Part shown: positions 1-38,619 of the stretch, one piece after another
Layout of the letters: each line of letters begins with the position of its first letter
How positions within the stretch are numbered: the stretch's first letter is position 1
From: Diphasiastrum complanatum
Taxonomy: Eukaryota; Streptophyta; Lycopodiopsida; Lycopodiales; Lycopodiaceae
DNA: 64,000 nucleotides
Assembly: GCA_029204225.1 (NCBI GenBank)
Contig: CM055109.1
Span: 37,482,991 to 37,546,990 of the forward strand
Reading direction: 5' to 3'
Translations under genes and position numbers: made by a program
The notes under the pieces: model-generated
The model's database searches: none
Told to the model about the DNA's origin: nothing
Seen by the model: the letters and a program-made list of their open reading frames with translations, nothing else

Positions 1-14
1 CATATGTTTCTCAC

Positions 15-601
15 ATGCAATCTCATTGGGAAGACGATCTCACACTGGATAAGTGTGTATATAATAGTAGAAAACATTCTACTACAGGTTATAGTCCTTT
101 TATTCTTATGTACGGTTTTCAACCTATATCTATAGTAAATGTTGAGACGAAGTCTGTTAAGATCCAAAAGGTTGCTGATTTTTTGCATGATATGCAAGAA
201 ATGTTGCAAGTGGCTAAGGATAGTATCCGTAGTGCTCAGGATAGAGCTAAATGCTATGCCGATCTTAAGAGATCTCCAAGAGATTTTAAAGTTGATGAAT
301 GGGTATATCTTAGGATTCCAAAAGATTCTAAGACATTATGTACAGGGAAGCACGTTCTTTGGCGTATGAAAAATCGATTGCACATCCAATATTTCATGTA
401 AGTCGTTTGAAACTAAGTTTACATAAAGGTGATATAGTTGGATCCCATTTGGAAGATTTGTCGCTTAGTGTACCTTTGGAACCTGAGAAAGTGCTCAGAA
501 CCAAAGATAAACAATTGAGAAATCATTCTATCTTTGAGTGCTTAATTCGTTATAAGGTCGTACTGAGGATGATGATTCGTGGGAGAGAGTTGACAGCATA
601 A
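15..601 (+). pseudogene. Ty3/gypsy chromovirus integrase C-terminus and chromodomain relic
   Basis: Two overlapping open frames (15-401 and 338-601) give the distal part of a gypsy integrase and a chromodomain-like tail. The first shows the NSRKHSTTGYSPFILMYGF stretch, matching the family pattern 'YN...HSS.G..PF...YG', followed by the 'A...RAKCYADLKR' region and a 'VDEWVYLRI' strand of the C-terminal barrel. The second shows HPIFHVSRLK and then a chromodomain-like 'KQLRNHSIFECLIRYKV'. The piece between GKH and HPIFHV is missing, so the frame changes there and this is a broken copy. In an intact element this protein would insert cDNA and the chromodomain would bind histone marks. The upstream part lies outside the window. 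A purine-rich stretch (about 640-656) just before the following LTR fits a polypurine tract. Confidence 0.85.
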
Positions 602-658
602 AGAAAAATTTCCCGAAGTTTAGCTTCTAAGGATAGAAGTAGTTTAGGGAGGGAAGAA

Positions 659-1405
659 TGTTATGTCCATGACCAGTACATAGGATACAGTATACTTCGA
701 GTCTTGGATACATGGTACTCCAGTGAATCAAGCTATTAGTTATGCCACATCATACTGTACGTGACCCGAAAGTAACTAATATCCTTGTGAGATTCAGAAC
801 ACACTAAATGGAGTTTAGACAAGGTTTGGGACAGGTGCATGTGTACAATTCAATAGCAATTCTATGAACAAAGAATCTGTGCATAGAGACTCTATTCTGG
901 AGGAATCTTGCATGTCTGAGTGCACAAGTGGTTCATGGCTTTATAAGAAGAGGCCCAACCTTCCCTACTCCTCATATCTGTGATTGATTTATTGCCAAGC
1001 TCTCACTTTACTTTCAGGCTTCCTATCCCTTGGCTTGGGGGTGAAGCTTCTAGAGTTTGATTGGATGCTTCTACTTAGTTGGGTGGTTTCTCCATAGTGT
1101 GTTATCCATTGTGTTTGTGTTTTGTAAGCAGGATCCAAGGAGCTTCCCTTATACTATGTACTCTTTATTTTATTCCTAATGTGATTCTATGAAGATCCAT
1201 GTGTTTCTAGCTTTCTTGCGTTCAGAGTTCTTGTTAGAATTGTATGCTTTGCTATTTTATTTCCTGTCTGAATTTCTCACTGCTTTTGTCTGATTGTCTA
1301 CTCTTTTTGCTTTCGCAAACAACCACGCAGTTGGCCACTACTTTCGTGCGGTAGTAGAATCGTTCCGATCCAATTGTTCGACCCACCCATTCATATTCCC
1401 TGACA
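659..1405 (+). mobile_element. Long terminal repeat between gypsy 3' end and copia 5' end
   Basis: A 747-bp segment starts with TGTTATGTCC and ends with CCCTGACA. It follows a purine-rich tract and is followed immediately by a tRNA-Met-type primer site. A TATA-like box (TTATAAGA) lies near 941. The left neighbour is the 3' end of a gypsy element and the right neighbour the 5' end of a copia element, so ownership is unclear. No second copy of this LTR was recognised in the window, so the boundaries rest on the TG/CA ends, the polypurine tract and the primer site only. Confidence 0.65.
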
Positions 1406-1417
1406 TGGTATTAGAGC
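1406..1417 (+). other. Primer binding site, tRNA-Met type
   Basis: TGGTATTAGAGC directly follows the LTR end. It differs by one base from the common plant initiator-tRNA-Met primer site TGGTATCAGAGC. It marks the start of the internal region of the copia-like element to the right. Confidence 0.75.
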
Positions 1418-1614
1418 GTATCTAATTCCTTAATCTGATACCTACATTGATCAAAAGCGATTTTATATCAGAGCTATTGTTATAGCTCGATAAGCTTCCA
1501 CAAGACTTGGTTCTATCACATGATAGGACAATTGTTTATTTGTTATGTAAATAGCATTATATTTTCAGTCTTAAGTCACAGATAGTTATTACTATCACCT
1601 AGACTAACTTCCAC

Positions 1615-2875
1615 ATGGATTTCCAAGGGAAAGTCAGTCCCATCATGGACAAGCTTGATGGATCCAACTACCATTAGTGGAAATTTAAAATAAAAACTAT
1701 GCTAATGGCTAAGGAGTTGTATGATGTTGTCACAGGTGTAGAGGCAATACCCGAAGCAGATGACACTACAATCTCTCAATGGAAGCTGGAGGATGGCAAG
1801 GCTTTTGCGCTGATCATCCTCAACATATCAGACACACAAATCGGCCATGTGTCTGAAGCTCAGACCTCCAAGGAAGTCTAGAATATCTTGAGCACCCTGT
1901 ACGAAGTGCACGACATAGCTTCCAAGCTACATCTCAGGAGAAAATTATTCTCCCTCAAGATGAAAAATGGTGATTTTCAATATAATCACATCAACCAGTT
2001 CAAGTATACACCAACAAGAGCTCGAGTAAGCAAAAGAAGAGATGTCTGAAGCAACCAAAGTCGAACCACAAACCGACACAACGTCAAGGACAATTGAATT
2101 TGCCGACAAAGAAGAAGCTGTTTTGCAGATACTACAAATGAACCAACCATGAGATCCAAGATTGGCGCATTCTACAAGCCAAGAACAATAACAAAGGGAA
2201 ATTGAGTCATATGGCAAATGTAGTTGTAGAAACACCTCAGCCTAATCAAAAAGCGGATCATAATTCATTCATGACTAGCAATCAAAGAGCATCAGACGAC
2301 AACTCCTAGTATTTTGATACCGGAGCCACTCAGTATTTGACCAGCCACATCAATTGTTTAGAGTCCTATATGCCTTACAGTACCAAGAAGTATGTTCACT
2401 TGTGCGATAACAACACACAAGCTATCAGAGGTGAAGGTATAGTAAGATTAAGCTTTTCAAATGATCAAACTAAACTACTTTCAAGTGTCCTACATGTACC
2501 AAATTTTTCTACAAATCTGCTCTTTGTTAGAAGAATTACAGATTCTAGACACAAAGTAGAATTCAAATCAGATCAATATAAAGTAGTTGATAGGACAAGC
2601 AAGATCCTAGCACTCGAAAGAGGCATGAATACTTGTACAAATTAAGTCATTGTTTCTCAACCTCTAGTCAGGCTCTCAGTACTTCTGTTCAAGTCAACAG
2701 AAGCTTATTTTGGCATTATAGACTTGGTTATTTGAATCATGCTTCTATATTACACATGTCCAAGCGATTGGCATTGCTCTTGAGCTCGACTATCCAGAGA
2801 AGAAAGTCAAATTACCTGTCTGTCAAGATTGTTTGGTCGGTAAGCAGGCTAGGCGTTAGAAGATTTCCATGAAGA
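1615..2875 (+). pseudogene. Ty1/copia gag-protease-GAG-pre-integrase relic
   Basis: From ATG 1615 the reading gives a copia gag start (KLDGSNYH, stop, WKFKIKTMLMAKELYDVVTG), then the conserved HLRRKLFSLKM block, with stops near 1675 and 1879. A degenerate zinc knuckle (CRYYK...NHEIQDW, with the second and fourth cysteines lost) lies around 2120-2170. A protease follows at 2290-2640: FDTGATQYLTSH, where DTGA is the aspartyl protease active site, and LLFVRRITD further on. A GAG-pre-integrase piece (FWHYRLGYLNHASI) ends by 2875. Integrase, RT and RNase H are absent. The element is truncated and has several stops, so it is not active. Confidence 0.85.
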
Positions 2876-3299
2876 TTATTCTAACTAATTTTGGCTATCA
2901 AAAGAGTATAATAGATATCAAGCAACGGAGTCGAGCCACCGAACTACAATGAAGAGTGTCGACAAATCAAAGATAAAGGTGCTCTAGAGTCTATATGTAC
3001 CAGGAATGCCAATGCCAGAGAAGTCAACAAGTCGCGGATCGACCAATGAGCATAAACAAAGCCCAACGTCTCACCACCATATTTTACGATGACGAGAATA
3101 AAAGCATGGTCGAGTCTGCATAAAGACTTGGATCTACCTGGAGTGTAATATTAGACACCCGTAGAAGGTGCAGTGCACTCGTAAGCCTATGGCGTGAGAA
3201 TTAGAGGTAGATCATTGCTCTAATGGGCCTAAAGTGAAAAAGGACCCAAGTAGTTTAAATGCAATTTGGTTTTAAATATTTAAATTAAGTCAAGTTTTT
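2876..3299. other. Unassigned stretch
   Basis: No open frame or known domain was seen. It follows the truncated copia pre-integrase and leads into an LTR-like segment that may begin near 3150. It could be decayed copia or LTR sequence. Confidence 0.4.
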
Positions 3300-3400
3300 A
3301 TGGCACATGGTTTTGGGTGAACAAAAAACCCTAACCCTAGGATTGTCTATAAAGAGGCATGTGACACCATTTTGTAATCACTTTTCGTTGAGAAGAATAG

Positions 3401-3483
<83 letters not shown>

Positions 3484-3620
3484 CTCCTCCTTCCATTATT
3501 GCTTTCTTGTGAAGCTCTCCTATTTTTCTTGTGTGTGGATGATGAATGCATGATTTGTTTTTGTTAATCAAGCTATCACAATCATGCATGATCATTAGCA
3601 CTTGCATTCATCCACTAGTT
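3300..3620 (+). mobile_element. Probable LTR segment with TATA box and GA tract
   Basis: CTATAAAGAGG at 3347-3357 looks like an LTR TATA box. A pure (GA)38 tract begins 48 bp downstream (3406-3481), followed by a CT-rich stretch. The order TATA box then dinucleotide tract is also found in the LTRs near 41.6, 50.3, 56.3 and 58.6 kb. The outer ends were not located and no coding part was seen, so this may be a solo or truncated LTR. Confidence 0.45.
3406..3481 (+). repeat. (GA)38 microsatellite
   Basis: An uninterrupted GA dinucleotide tract of 76 bp. Open frames across it code only for Arg-Glu or Ser-Leu repeats and are artefacts. Confidence 0.98.
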
Positions 3621-5381
3621 TTAAAACTAATCCATAAAATCCACACTCAAGCAAAATAGGTGTTAGAAATTCTCTTTGGAGTGGTCATTAAGATCTATTA
3701 GGTAGTTTTCATTTCATTGTCCACCTCCCTTGAGAATATCAACCTCATGAGGAGAAGATCTAGAGCCAATGATGCCTCTCTACTACATAGTTTAACCCAC
3801 TCCCCTTTGGATCGAAGCCCATTACTACACATGATACTCACCCAAATGGAGATCCAAAACCATTCTTGGCTCTCTTGATCGCACCGATTATGTCATTTTT
3901 GGCAAGGCTTAAAATACCAAATGCTCTCAGTATTGTGCTACTCATGCTCTAGAGTAAAATAGTTAACCAGGTTTTTTTTTCTAGTGGCTTTCAAAATGGT
4001 CCTCATAAAGAGCACCATTGTTCATGAAAAATTCACAAATACGAACTACGTAATTATTTAAAAAAAAAATTGTAACGTAATTGTTGAAATTAATAAAACA
4101 AACTACAATTGGTGCATATAGTTTTTTTGTAACGTTTAGAAATTGATTTTTACGAGCTTTATGATGCATGCTTGGTGCTCTTCCTTTCATAAAGCCTTGT
4201 AGAGTAAGACTTTTTTCTCTTAATCGCTTGGGTAGTGTTTTTGGGTAAGGTGATTACAGCTTGGTCTACTCCATTTGGCCATGTCCTTAGAGCCACCCTA
4301 AGATAAGTCCCTCAGGCCCCCACATCAAGCCTCTACATGTGCTGAGCAGCGTAGCAAAAAAAATTGAACTATTCTTTGCTATTCTCAACATAACAAAAAA
4401 CTTTCAAGTTTTTTTTGCTATGCTAGAAACCCTACATTTTAAGGTGATATTCACGAGTCGGACACTTCCAAGTCCTTCAGCTGTGTAATGCCCCCGCCTT
4501 GGGCCTCTACATGTATGCTTAGTGAGAATCGATCTTCTTTTTGCCATGTTAAGCATAGCCAAAAAAAATTGACCTGTCCTTTGCTATGCAAAAGACTTTT
4601 AATTTTTTTTTTACTATGATGAGTATAGCAAACTAGACTTTTGAACAGTTTTTTTCTTTTTAAAAAACTAATTCTTTCAATGTGATATTCATTAGTAGAC
4701 ACTTCAAGTTCAAAAAAACATGAAGGGTGAATATTACATTGAAGGGCAGGATTTCTTCAAATGGAAGAAACAGTTCAAAAGTTTGGAGTCTTATGCTGAG
4801 CATAAGACTTCTCAGCATAGAACTTATGCATAGAACTCTTATGGTGAGCATAGAACAAAAAAGTTAGGGATCTTGAGGGCAAGATCGCGATACAGGAGCG
4901 AGATAGATGATCAAAGAGGAGAGTATAGCTTGAGAGGGCATAAGTGAGGTCTACTGGAAGCAGGCGATGATTTGCTTTGTCGCTTGGATCTTTGAAAAAA
5001 GTGAGCTTGACGAAGTCTGATGTAGGAAGTGTGTTGTAGGAAGTGCACTGGGTTTTAGCGTTGGATTTCAATTTGAAAACAGTCCCTTATGGAGTTGGAA
5101 GTAGCGATAGTAGTAAGTGGATAGGCTTGAAATTAATTGAGCAATTGACCAAGTGGCAGGAAATAGAGCCTATTTGGGGTTCGAAGCACCGACTCACGTA
5201 GAGTCAAAGCATTCTAAGATTGATTGATTTCTTTCTTACATTCTCCTGAATCCTGCGGCTCTACTGAATCAGACGTTTCAGAAAATCGATACATCGTGCT
5301 ACCGACAGCAAAGTAGCATTAACACATCTATGAGTGAATATCTGAAATTTGCAAAGATTCAATCATAGAATTAAAAATCTG
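3621..5381. other. Unassigned intergenic DNA
   Basis: AT-rich sequence with many short A and T runs (for example near 3972, 4058 and 4605). Short open frames lack recognisable domains. I see no gene, RNA or repeat that I can support. Confidence 0.5.
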
Positions 5382-5627
5382 CTAGAGTATTGTGTTTCTG
5401 AAAATCCATTTGTCAACATGGACTGAATCTCGCTCGAGTACTTTATGTAGTAAATCAAGTGCATCTTTTGCCACAGCTTCAATTGAAATAGCAGTGACAT
5501 TCTGAACACCATCATTCTCCTTACCAACGGGAGTCACATTCTGTACACTACATTTTGAATACTCATCAGTACTTTCTAAACAAGAAAGAATGTCAGCTAC
5601 TTTGCTGGCAGCAGGCAGCTGCTGCAC
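5382..5627 (-). other. Unrecognised 81-codon open frame
   Basis: A minus-strand frame whose composition (KVADILSCLES, then EAVAKDALDLLHKVLERD) looks more like ordinary protein than the surrounding spacer. It reads as a possible alpha-helical fragment ending at WIFRNTIL. I do not recognise the family. It could be the last exon of a gene or a gene fragment. No flanking splice sites or poly(A) signal were established. Confidence 0.2.
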
Positions 5628-6829
5628 TTCTCAGTGGACAAGAAACGCCTTCTACTTTCATTCAGCTTATAAGCTCAACCTCAAATATGAATCCTGATTA
5701 TAATGTGTTTTATCTGTATCTTAATGTTTCGTTTTCAAGAGGTTCTACAGAAGTAATAAACATGAACAGGTGTAAAATATCAACGAGTCAATCATATTAG
5801 CAGGACTAAAACGAGAACGGAAATGGCCTAAACAAATATTGAACACATTCTCTATAATTGTTTCAAGCGAGTAAGGAACATGGTATTTACATTTTGTCAA
5901 ATACTAAAATTTCACACATTTTTTAGTTTTATCTTGTATGTATATTTCAAATACATTCAATATAAAGTAATACTACTCTAGTCATTATGATTATTTTAAA
6001 ATAGGTCAAATATGCATATTTTCAAATTCTTTTAACAAATAAGTTAATCTTGAAATTTTAAATTGTTCAAATCACTTTAAATCATAATTATTTTTAATAA
6101 GTTAAAGTTTTGAAATTTAAAAACTTGAATATTCTAAAATTTTTTAAGTCAATAACTTGTTCACATTTGAAGTTGTTTAATAGTAACAAATTTGGAAATG
6201 AGAGAGAAATTCTTGGCTTAAGTTTTTTCATTTTTGTGAATTAAAACAAAATTAAATATTTTTTTAAAAAAACTATTTTTGTAAGTGTAACATTCAAAAT
6301 TTTGGTACTTTTCTAGAAAAAAATTGGCTTTTTGAAAAAACGGGTCTCTAGGTCATTTCTCTTTTTTTTGGTCAATATGTATCGATTTTTTTTGGTCACT
6401 GTGTGCCTTGGCCTCAAAATACTATTGGCCCATTTCTACCTCCCTAACTATTCAAATTTAAAAAAGAGTGGGAGGGAACCAATTTAAATTTGAATTTGAA
6501 CCAATTTTGGTGGGAGTCCCAACATTATTCACTAACTTGACATTTAGGCCTATGACATTAAAAGTCCCGCAAAAAGGCCTAAAGTCCTTTTATTGACTTG
6601 TAACTAATCAAATAACTATGTGATCATCGGGTTGGACTTACACACGCAGGGTGCCAAATCCCTCACTTATTAACTAGGGTTAGGCTTATCTCGATATCCG
6701 CAAACCCTCCAGCAAGGCCCCCTTTAACATCAGCTCTTTGCTAACGTTGTCACTCTACCATCTCTTCTCTCTGAGCCCCAAGTTTACCACCTTCTTCATA
6801 TCTTCACTAAGTTCTACTCTTGCTCTTTC
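5628..6829. other. AT-rich intergenic DNA
   Basis: From about 5880 to 6470 the sequence is strongly AT-rich with repeated AAATTT-type words. No coding potential was seen, and nothing specific can be assigned. Confidence 0.5.
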
Positions 6830-7966
6830 TCTCTCCTGAACAAGAAAAATCTGAATTCCATGTCATTGATCTCCATTCTCCTCCTTGGCTATCTTCTTTA
6901 GGGATTTGGGTCATTCCTCATGGCACTGTTATGCGCCTTCTTGGCACTTCCTTTAGTTTGCACCCATCCTCTCCCCAGTCATGTAGTTTTTCATTTCCAA
7001 GTTGGCACCCTAGAGCCCCCATTTCATGTGCTTTGCGCCTAGAGTGTTGGTCCATCACCACATTCTCTCAGCCTATTCAGTCTTTTCCTCTTCTATCTTT
7101 GTGGCACTCAAGCTTTTCATAACACCCTTTCTAAACTGCTTCGTCACTTCCTTTGGGTTGGCAATGCCCCCTCTTATCTTGGTCAATTTGCACAGCTGCT
7201 CTGCCTGATGGGGGCCTTGGTATTCCCGATCCTTCCTTGCAAAATAGGTCATTAGTGCTTCATTGTATGTCCTCCCTCCACCACCTCTCTTAGCATTGGC
7301 ACTTCTTCCTATTTTCCTATACGAACTATCCTGCTACTGTTCCTCCCTTGCAAGATACACCCCCACCCCTCTTTTTCTTTTTGTAAGCTACTTGCTTTTG
7401 GCTACTCCTTCCACTTTAAGGGGCCCTTTGTTCTTAAAAACCTCGCCTATGCCTTCCTTGAGTTTTGTACTCTTCTTCGCTGGTTGGACACATCTACTCT
7501 TCTTCCAGATGAGCCCATTTGGACCACTTCTCTCTTCCCCCTTCCAGCCCCTCCCTCTTTTTCTCTCACCTATGACTATCTTTGGCCTTGGCCCGTAAAG
7601 GTCTTTTTACCCTCCGTCAACTTGTTCATGTGCCCCCTTGCCAGATCCTGCCTTCCTTTAGGCTCTGTCTACCAGAGAGTGTTTACTTATAGACCTTGCC
7701 TCCCTCTTTGCGTTTGGCTTGCACATTATTGCTGATCCCCTTCCGCCCCATGCGTCCTCTCTCTCGGTTGCTGCTCCTTGCGATTTATGAACACTACGTA
7801 GCGTTGTTGGATTGCCTCCCTGTGTGATGTACATTTGGTCCTCCTTCTTTTAATCTTGTATAGTGTACCCTACGAGGTCTTTTGATTGCTGTGGCCTTGG
7901 GTTGCAGTTTTTCTTTGTACTTGTACATTTGTGAAAATATACTAATATCTTAAAGTTTTGCAAAAA
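6830..7966 (+). mobile_element. 5'-truncated LINE, 3' end
   Basis: Broken plus-strand frames resemble the region downstream of a LINE reverse transcriptase. One reads LLRHFLWVGNAPSYLG, then a GALVFPI stretch like the 'GGLG.P' motif. The segment from about 7790 to 7966 matches the 3' end of the LINE at 33.5-33.72 kb: both share 'TTGGA-TGCCTCCCTG', a 'TTGTATAGT' word, and a terminal 'TGTACATT-GTGAAAA...TATCTT' block ending in GCAAAAA. Endonuclease and RT cores are missing. Several frames are needed to read it, so it is dead. Its 5' limit is approximate. Confidence 0.7.
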
Positions 7967-8590
7967 TTAAAATGATATGATAAAATTTTTAACGAGTTTT
8001 TATATAGGCATATAAACCCTTCTGGAGTAACGGTCCTCAAAAAATAGAGAAGCTTTATAGAATGTAAGATTTTTGAGGTAATTTAGAAAAGGTTCCCTAG
8101 CATTTGTGAGAATTGGGGGCGGGGAGGGGGGGATCATCCGAGAAAGCATCAAATTTGTTTTTATTTATTTATTTATGTATTTTTATTAATAAAAAGATTA
8201 AAATAAAACCTTAAAACTTCAGATTTTTAACTAAAACCAACTGATTTTAATTCGTCATATAAAAAACCTATAAATCTAAAATGAAACCATAAAAAATAAA
8301 TTTCAACAACTAGGCTGTCTGCGAGCACTGGACTTCAATGACGAATGTTGAGCTTTGAGATCCATCATCCGGCTCATGCTAAGTGTTCTCAAGACTCGAG
8401 AGTCATTAATGAGGCTGTGTCACTTGGGATGATTTTAACTTTTCCCAATGGGCAGTGCTGCCACACTACTCTACTATAGGTAGGCACTGAGGAAGGCAGT
8501 GGGCACCATCATAAATAACCTATCCGTAAAATCAGTTTTTAAATTTTTACAAAGGAAATGGTGATGCCTCACAGAACGTAATCTATGGGG
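7967..8590. other. Unassigned intergenic DNA
   Basis: AT-rich sequence with a short G-run near 8112-8132. No gene or defined repeat was recognised. Confidence 0.45.
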
Positions 8591-8715
8591 CAAATTTTTT
8601 TTTACAGGCACCTTCCAAACATTGGAAGGTGCACGTTAAAGAATTTGCATTTTTTACATGCACCTTCTGCCCGGAAGATGCGTGTAAAAAAATTTTTTCG
8701 TCAAAAAAGGGAAGG
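8591..8715. repeat. Cluster of two foldback hairpins sharing a GCACCTTC core
   Basis: GCACCTTCCAA (8608-8618) and its exact complement (8622-8632) are separated by 3 bp, giving a perfect 11-bp stem. Next to it, TTTTTACATGCACCTTC (8651-8667) pairs with 8674-8690 with two mismatches. A third GCACCTTC follows at about 8720. Runs of T and A border the stems. This looks like part of a foldback or MITE-like element, but its outer ends were not found. Confidence 0.7.
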
Positions 8716-8889
8716 GCCGGCACCTTCTGCAGTTTCTTATTGGCATTATCTGGAAAGCATAGGGTGCCCGTTCAGAACAAATACCAGGATGGTGAGTGCT
8801 TGTTAAGGCACTCTATGTTTTACGCCCGCCCACTTAGATGTAAGCCACACGTCAGCAGACTTTTATCTTTACACTTGGCATAATTTGGA

Positions 8890-9303
8890 TGACTGCTAGA
8901 ATATCCAACGGTAGCGCGATTAATACTTAGCGTGCCATGAGAAGCTGCTAAACTCGTCACATGGGGCTGCTTTTGTCGTTAAGCTGGTAATGGAAAACGC
9001 AAATCACGCGCATTTAATTACAAAACAAATTCTTTTTTTAACGAGTTTTGTGAGAAAATCGATGGCCTCCTCCGAGTCCTGCTCTTGTCACTTTTCGTTT
9101 TCGTCGATTGTCGATCCCGATTCTCCCAGTCCCACCTAACCCATTCGTGGCACACGATGATTTTAATCTCGCCACCGTTGGATCTCGTCCTAAGCGTCGA
9201 CATTTTGCCACGTCCACCGTTGGAAAGAACCCAAGTGGCATGTATGCCACGTGGAGTAAATCCAAGCGAGCGATCCTCTCCTCTGCTGCCATCGCACAGT
9301 GTT
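8890..9303 (+). promoter_or_regulatory. Putative promoter and 5' leader of the glycosyltransferase gene
   Basis: The sequence from about 9050 is richer in GC than its surroundings. It contains a palindromic G-box CCACGTGG (9247-9254), a CCACGTCC, two ACCGTTGG words and an opposite-strand copy (CCAACGG) near 8909, which are MYB-core-like. A GTAAGT splice donor lies at about 9305 and a T-rich acceptor with CAG at 10198-10200 just before the first coding exon. The simplest reading is a first non-coding exon ending near 9304 plus a leader intron of about 0.9 kb. No transcript data support this, so the start site is not fixed. Confidence 0.4.
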
Positions 9304-9304
9304 A

Positions 9305-10200
9305 GTAAGTATATCATCTGCGAGCTCTGGAGAGTCGTTGGTTCCGATCATTTTCGGAGCATGAACAAGAAATGACGACATCTTTCTTTCTTTCTTGTCT
9401 GCTTTCTTTGGTGCAAGCCTCCACATACTCTAACCTTTTCACGTTTCTGTAATATGAGGTCATGTTTTTGTCATACTTTATATGATATGATTAATTGGAC
9501 ATGAATCTTAATTATTATCTTGAATGATCTGATCATTGTTCAATTTTGGATTGCAACAAGCTGCTTGTAATTTCTTTGCGTTTCTATGAGTTTGTGTAGA
9601 GTCAGTTTAGCCTTGGTGCACATTATTATCGTTCTTCTCCATATTATAGCTTCCATTTGGCAGGCATTCCTCGTCATCACTTTTTGTTTTCTGGTTTGTA
9701 TCCATCCAAATTCCAATAGAAGTTTGCTCTTAAGGCTAATTTTTAGTTTTTCATTTTCTTCCCTCTAGTTTTGCTTTGCATTTTCGAGATTTTGCATATT
9801 GGTTGTCACTCCTCCCATCTTCTACCTCGTGCAGAGTCAGTCAGACTGGCTTGGTCCAGATAATCGCTGTTGTTTATGATATCTTCAATTTGGCGGGCCT
9901 TCGTCATCATTTTTTTTAACTTGCATACAATATTACTGAACCTTTTCTTTATGAGTAGTTTTGGTTTCTATATTCTTCTTTCTGAGACTCTTATATCAAT
10001 CATCCTCACTTTCTACAGAAGGAGGTTTTGGTATGGTACAGTGAAATAGGGATTGCTTTTTTCTATAGCCTTACCTTCACGTGGCTTTTTTCATCATCAC
10101 TCTGATTTCCTAGACAACGAGTTTTCTTTCTTGAGTAGTATACGTGATGTTTCATGATTGTCATTTGTGGTGTTCTGTCATCATACTTATCTTTTACAGA
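9305..10200 (+). other. Putative 5' UTR intron
   Basis: It begins with GTAAGTATA and ends in TTATCTTTTACAG, and is T-rich throughout. No coding frame is seen. If the donor is wrong, the stretch is plain 5' flanking DNA. Confidence 0.4.
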
Positions 10201-10265
10201 ATGAATAGTTGCTGTGGCTTGTTGGCCAAGGTTGGGTCAAGTGCAACTTTTATCTCCTCAAGCTA

Positions 10266-10266
<1 letters not shown>
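10201..10266 (+). promoter_or_regulatory. Upstream ORF overlapping the main start (TAATG)
   Basis: The first ATG after the putative acceptor opens a 21-codon frame (MNSCCGLLAKVGSS...). Its TAA (10264-10266) overlaps by one base the ATG at 10266 of the main frame. A ribosome using this ATG would stop exactly at the main start. Such upstream ORFs often lower translation of the main protein. That effect is inferred and depends on where the transcript starts. Confidence 0.45.
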
Positions 10267-38261
<27,995 letters not shown>

Positions 38262-38597
38262 CCATACAGTAGTCAATTATCCATTATCATACTTGATGAT
38301 CCTTGTTTCATTAGATACTCTTGACAGACCTTGGGAATATCCAACAAAAATGGTAATCAGATGAGCTATCTCTGTGCCACTTTCAGAACAAATTTTGATA
38401 GTTTTGGATGAAGCGAAAGATCAGGTGTTGTATAGCATGTATCTAAATCGAGTATCAAGAAATGTATTAGGCAAGCCAAGCAGAAATTCGCTTGGCATTA
38501 TATCTGAAATGGGAATACCATTGAAAGAAAAGTCGAAGGCTTTTTCTACTGGTTTCTTTGTTGATACAAAATTGTTCAATTTTAGGAGTATCTTGTC

Positions 38598-38603
38598 AAT
38601 AAA
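38598..38603 (+). terminator. Candidate poly(A) signal of the glycosyltransferase gene
   Basis: AATAAA lies 337 bp after the stop codon and is the first canonical signal found in the 3' flank. Plant signals are loose, so the real cleavage site may differ. Confidence 0.4.
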
Positions 38604-38619
38604 GTTTCTAATATAATGT

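Noticed and set aside
659-1405. Assigning this LTR firmly to the gypsy relic on its left
   Set aside because: The primer site and copia gag follow it directly, so it fits a copia 5' LTR at least as well. Ownership is left open.
3307-3607. Open frames of Arg-Glu or Ser-Leu repeats across GA tracts (also at 28.3, 29.0, 41.6, 50.2, 56.2 and 58.5 kb)
   Set aside because: They are produced by the dinucleotide tract itself. Both strands are open for the same reason, and no domain is present.
9018-9426. Overlapping open frames on both strands near 9.0-9.4 kb
   Set aside because: None has a known domain. The GC-richer composition is better explained as promoter and leader DNA of the downstream gene.
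10209-10265. N-terminal extension of the glycosyltransferase from a TTG at 10209
   Set aside because: It has no ATG and follows an in-frame TAG. Plant relatives start with a short basic segment just before the membrane helix, as does the ATG at 10266.
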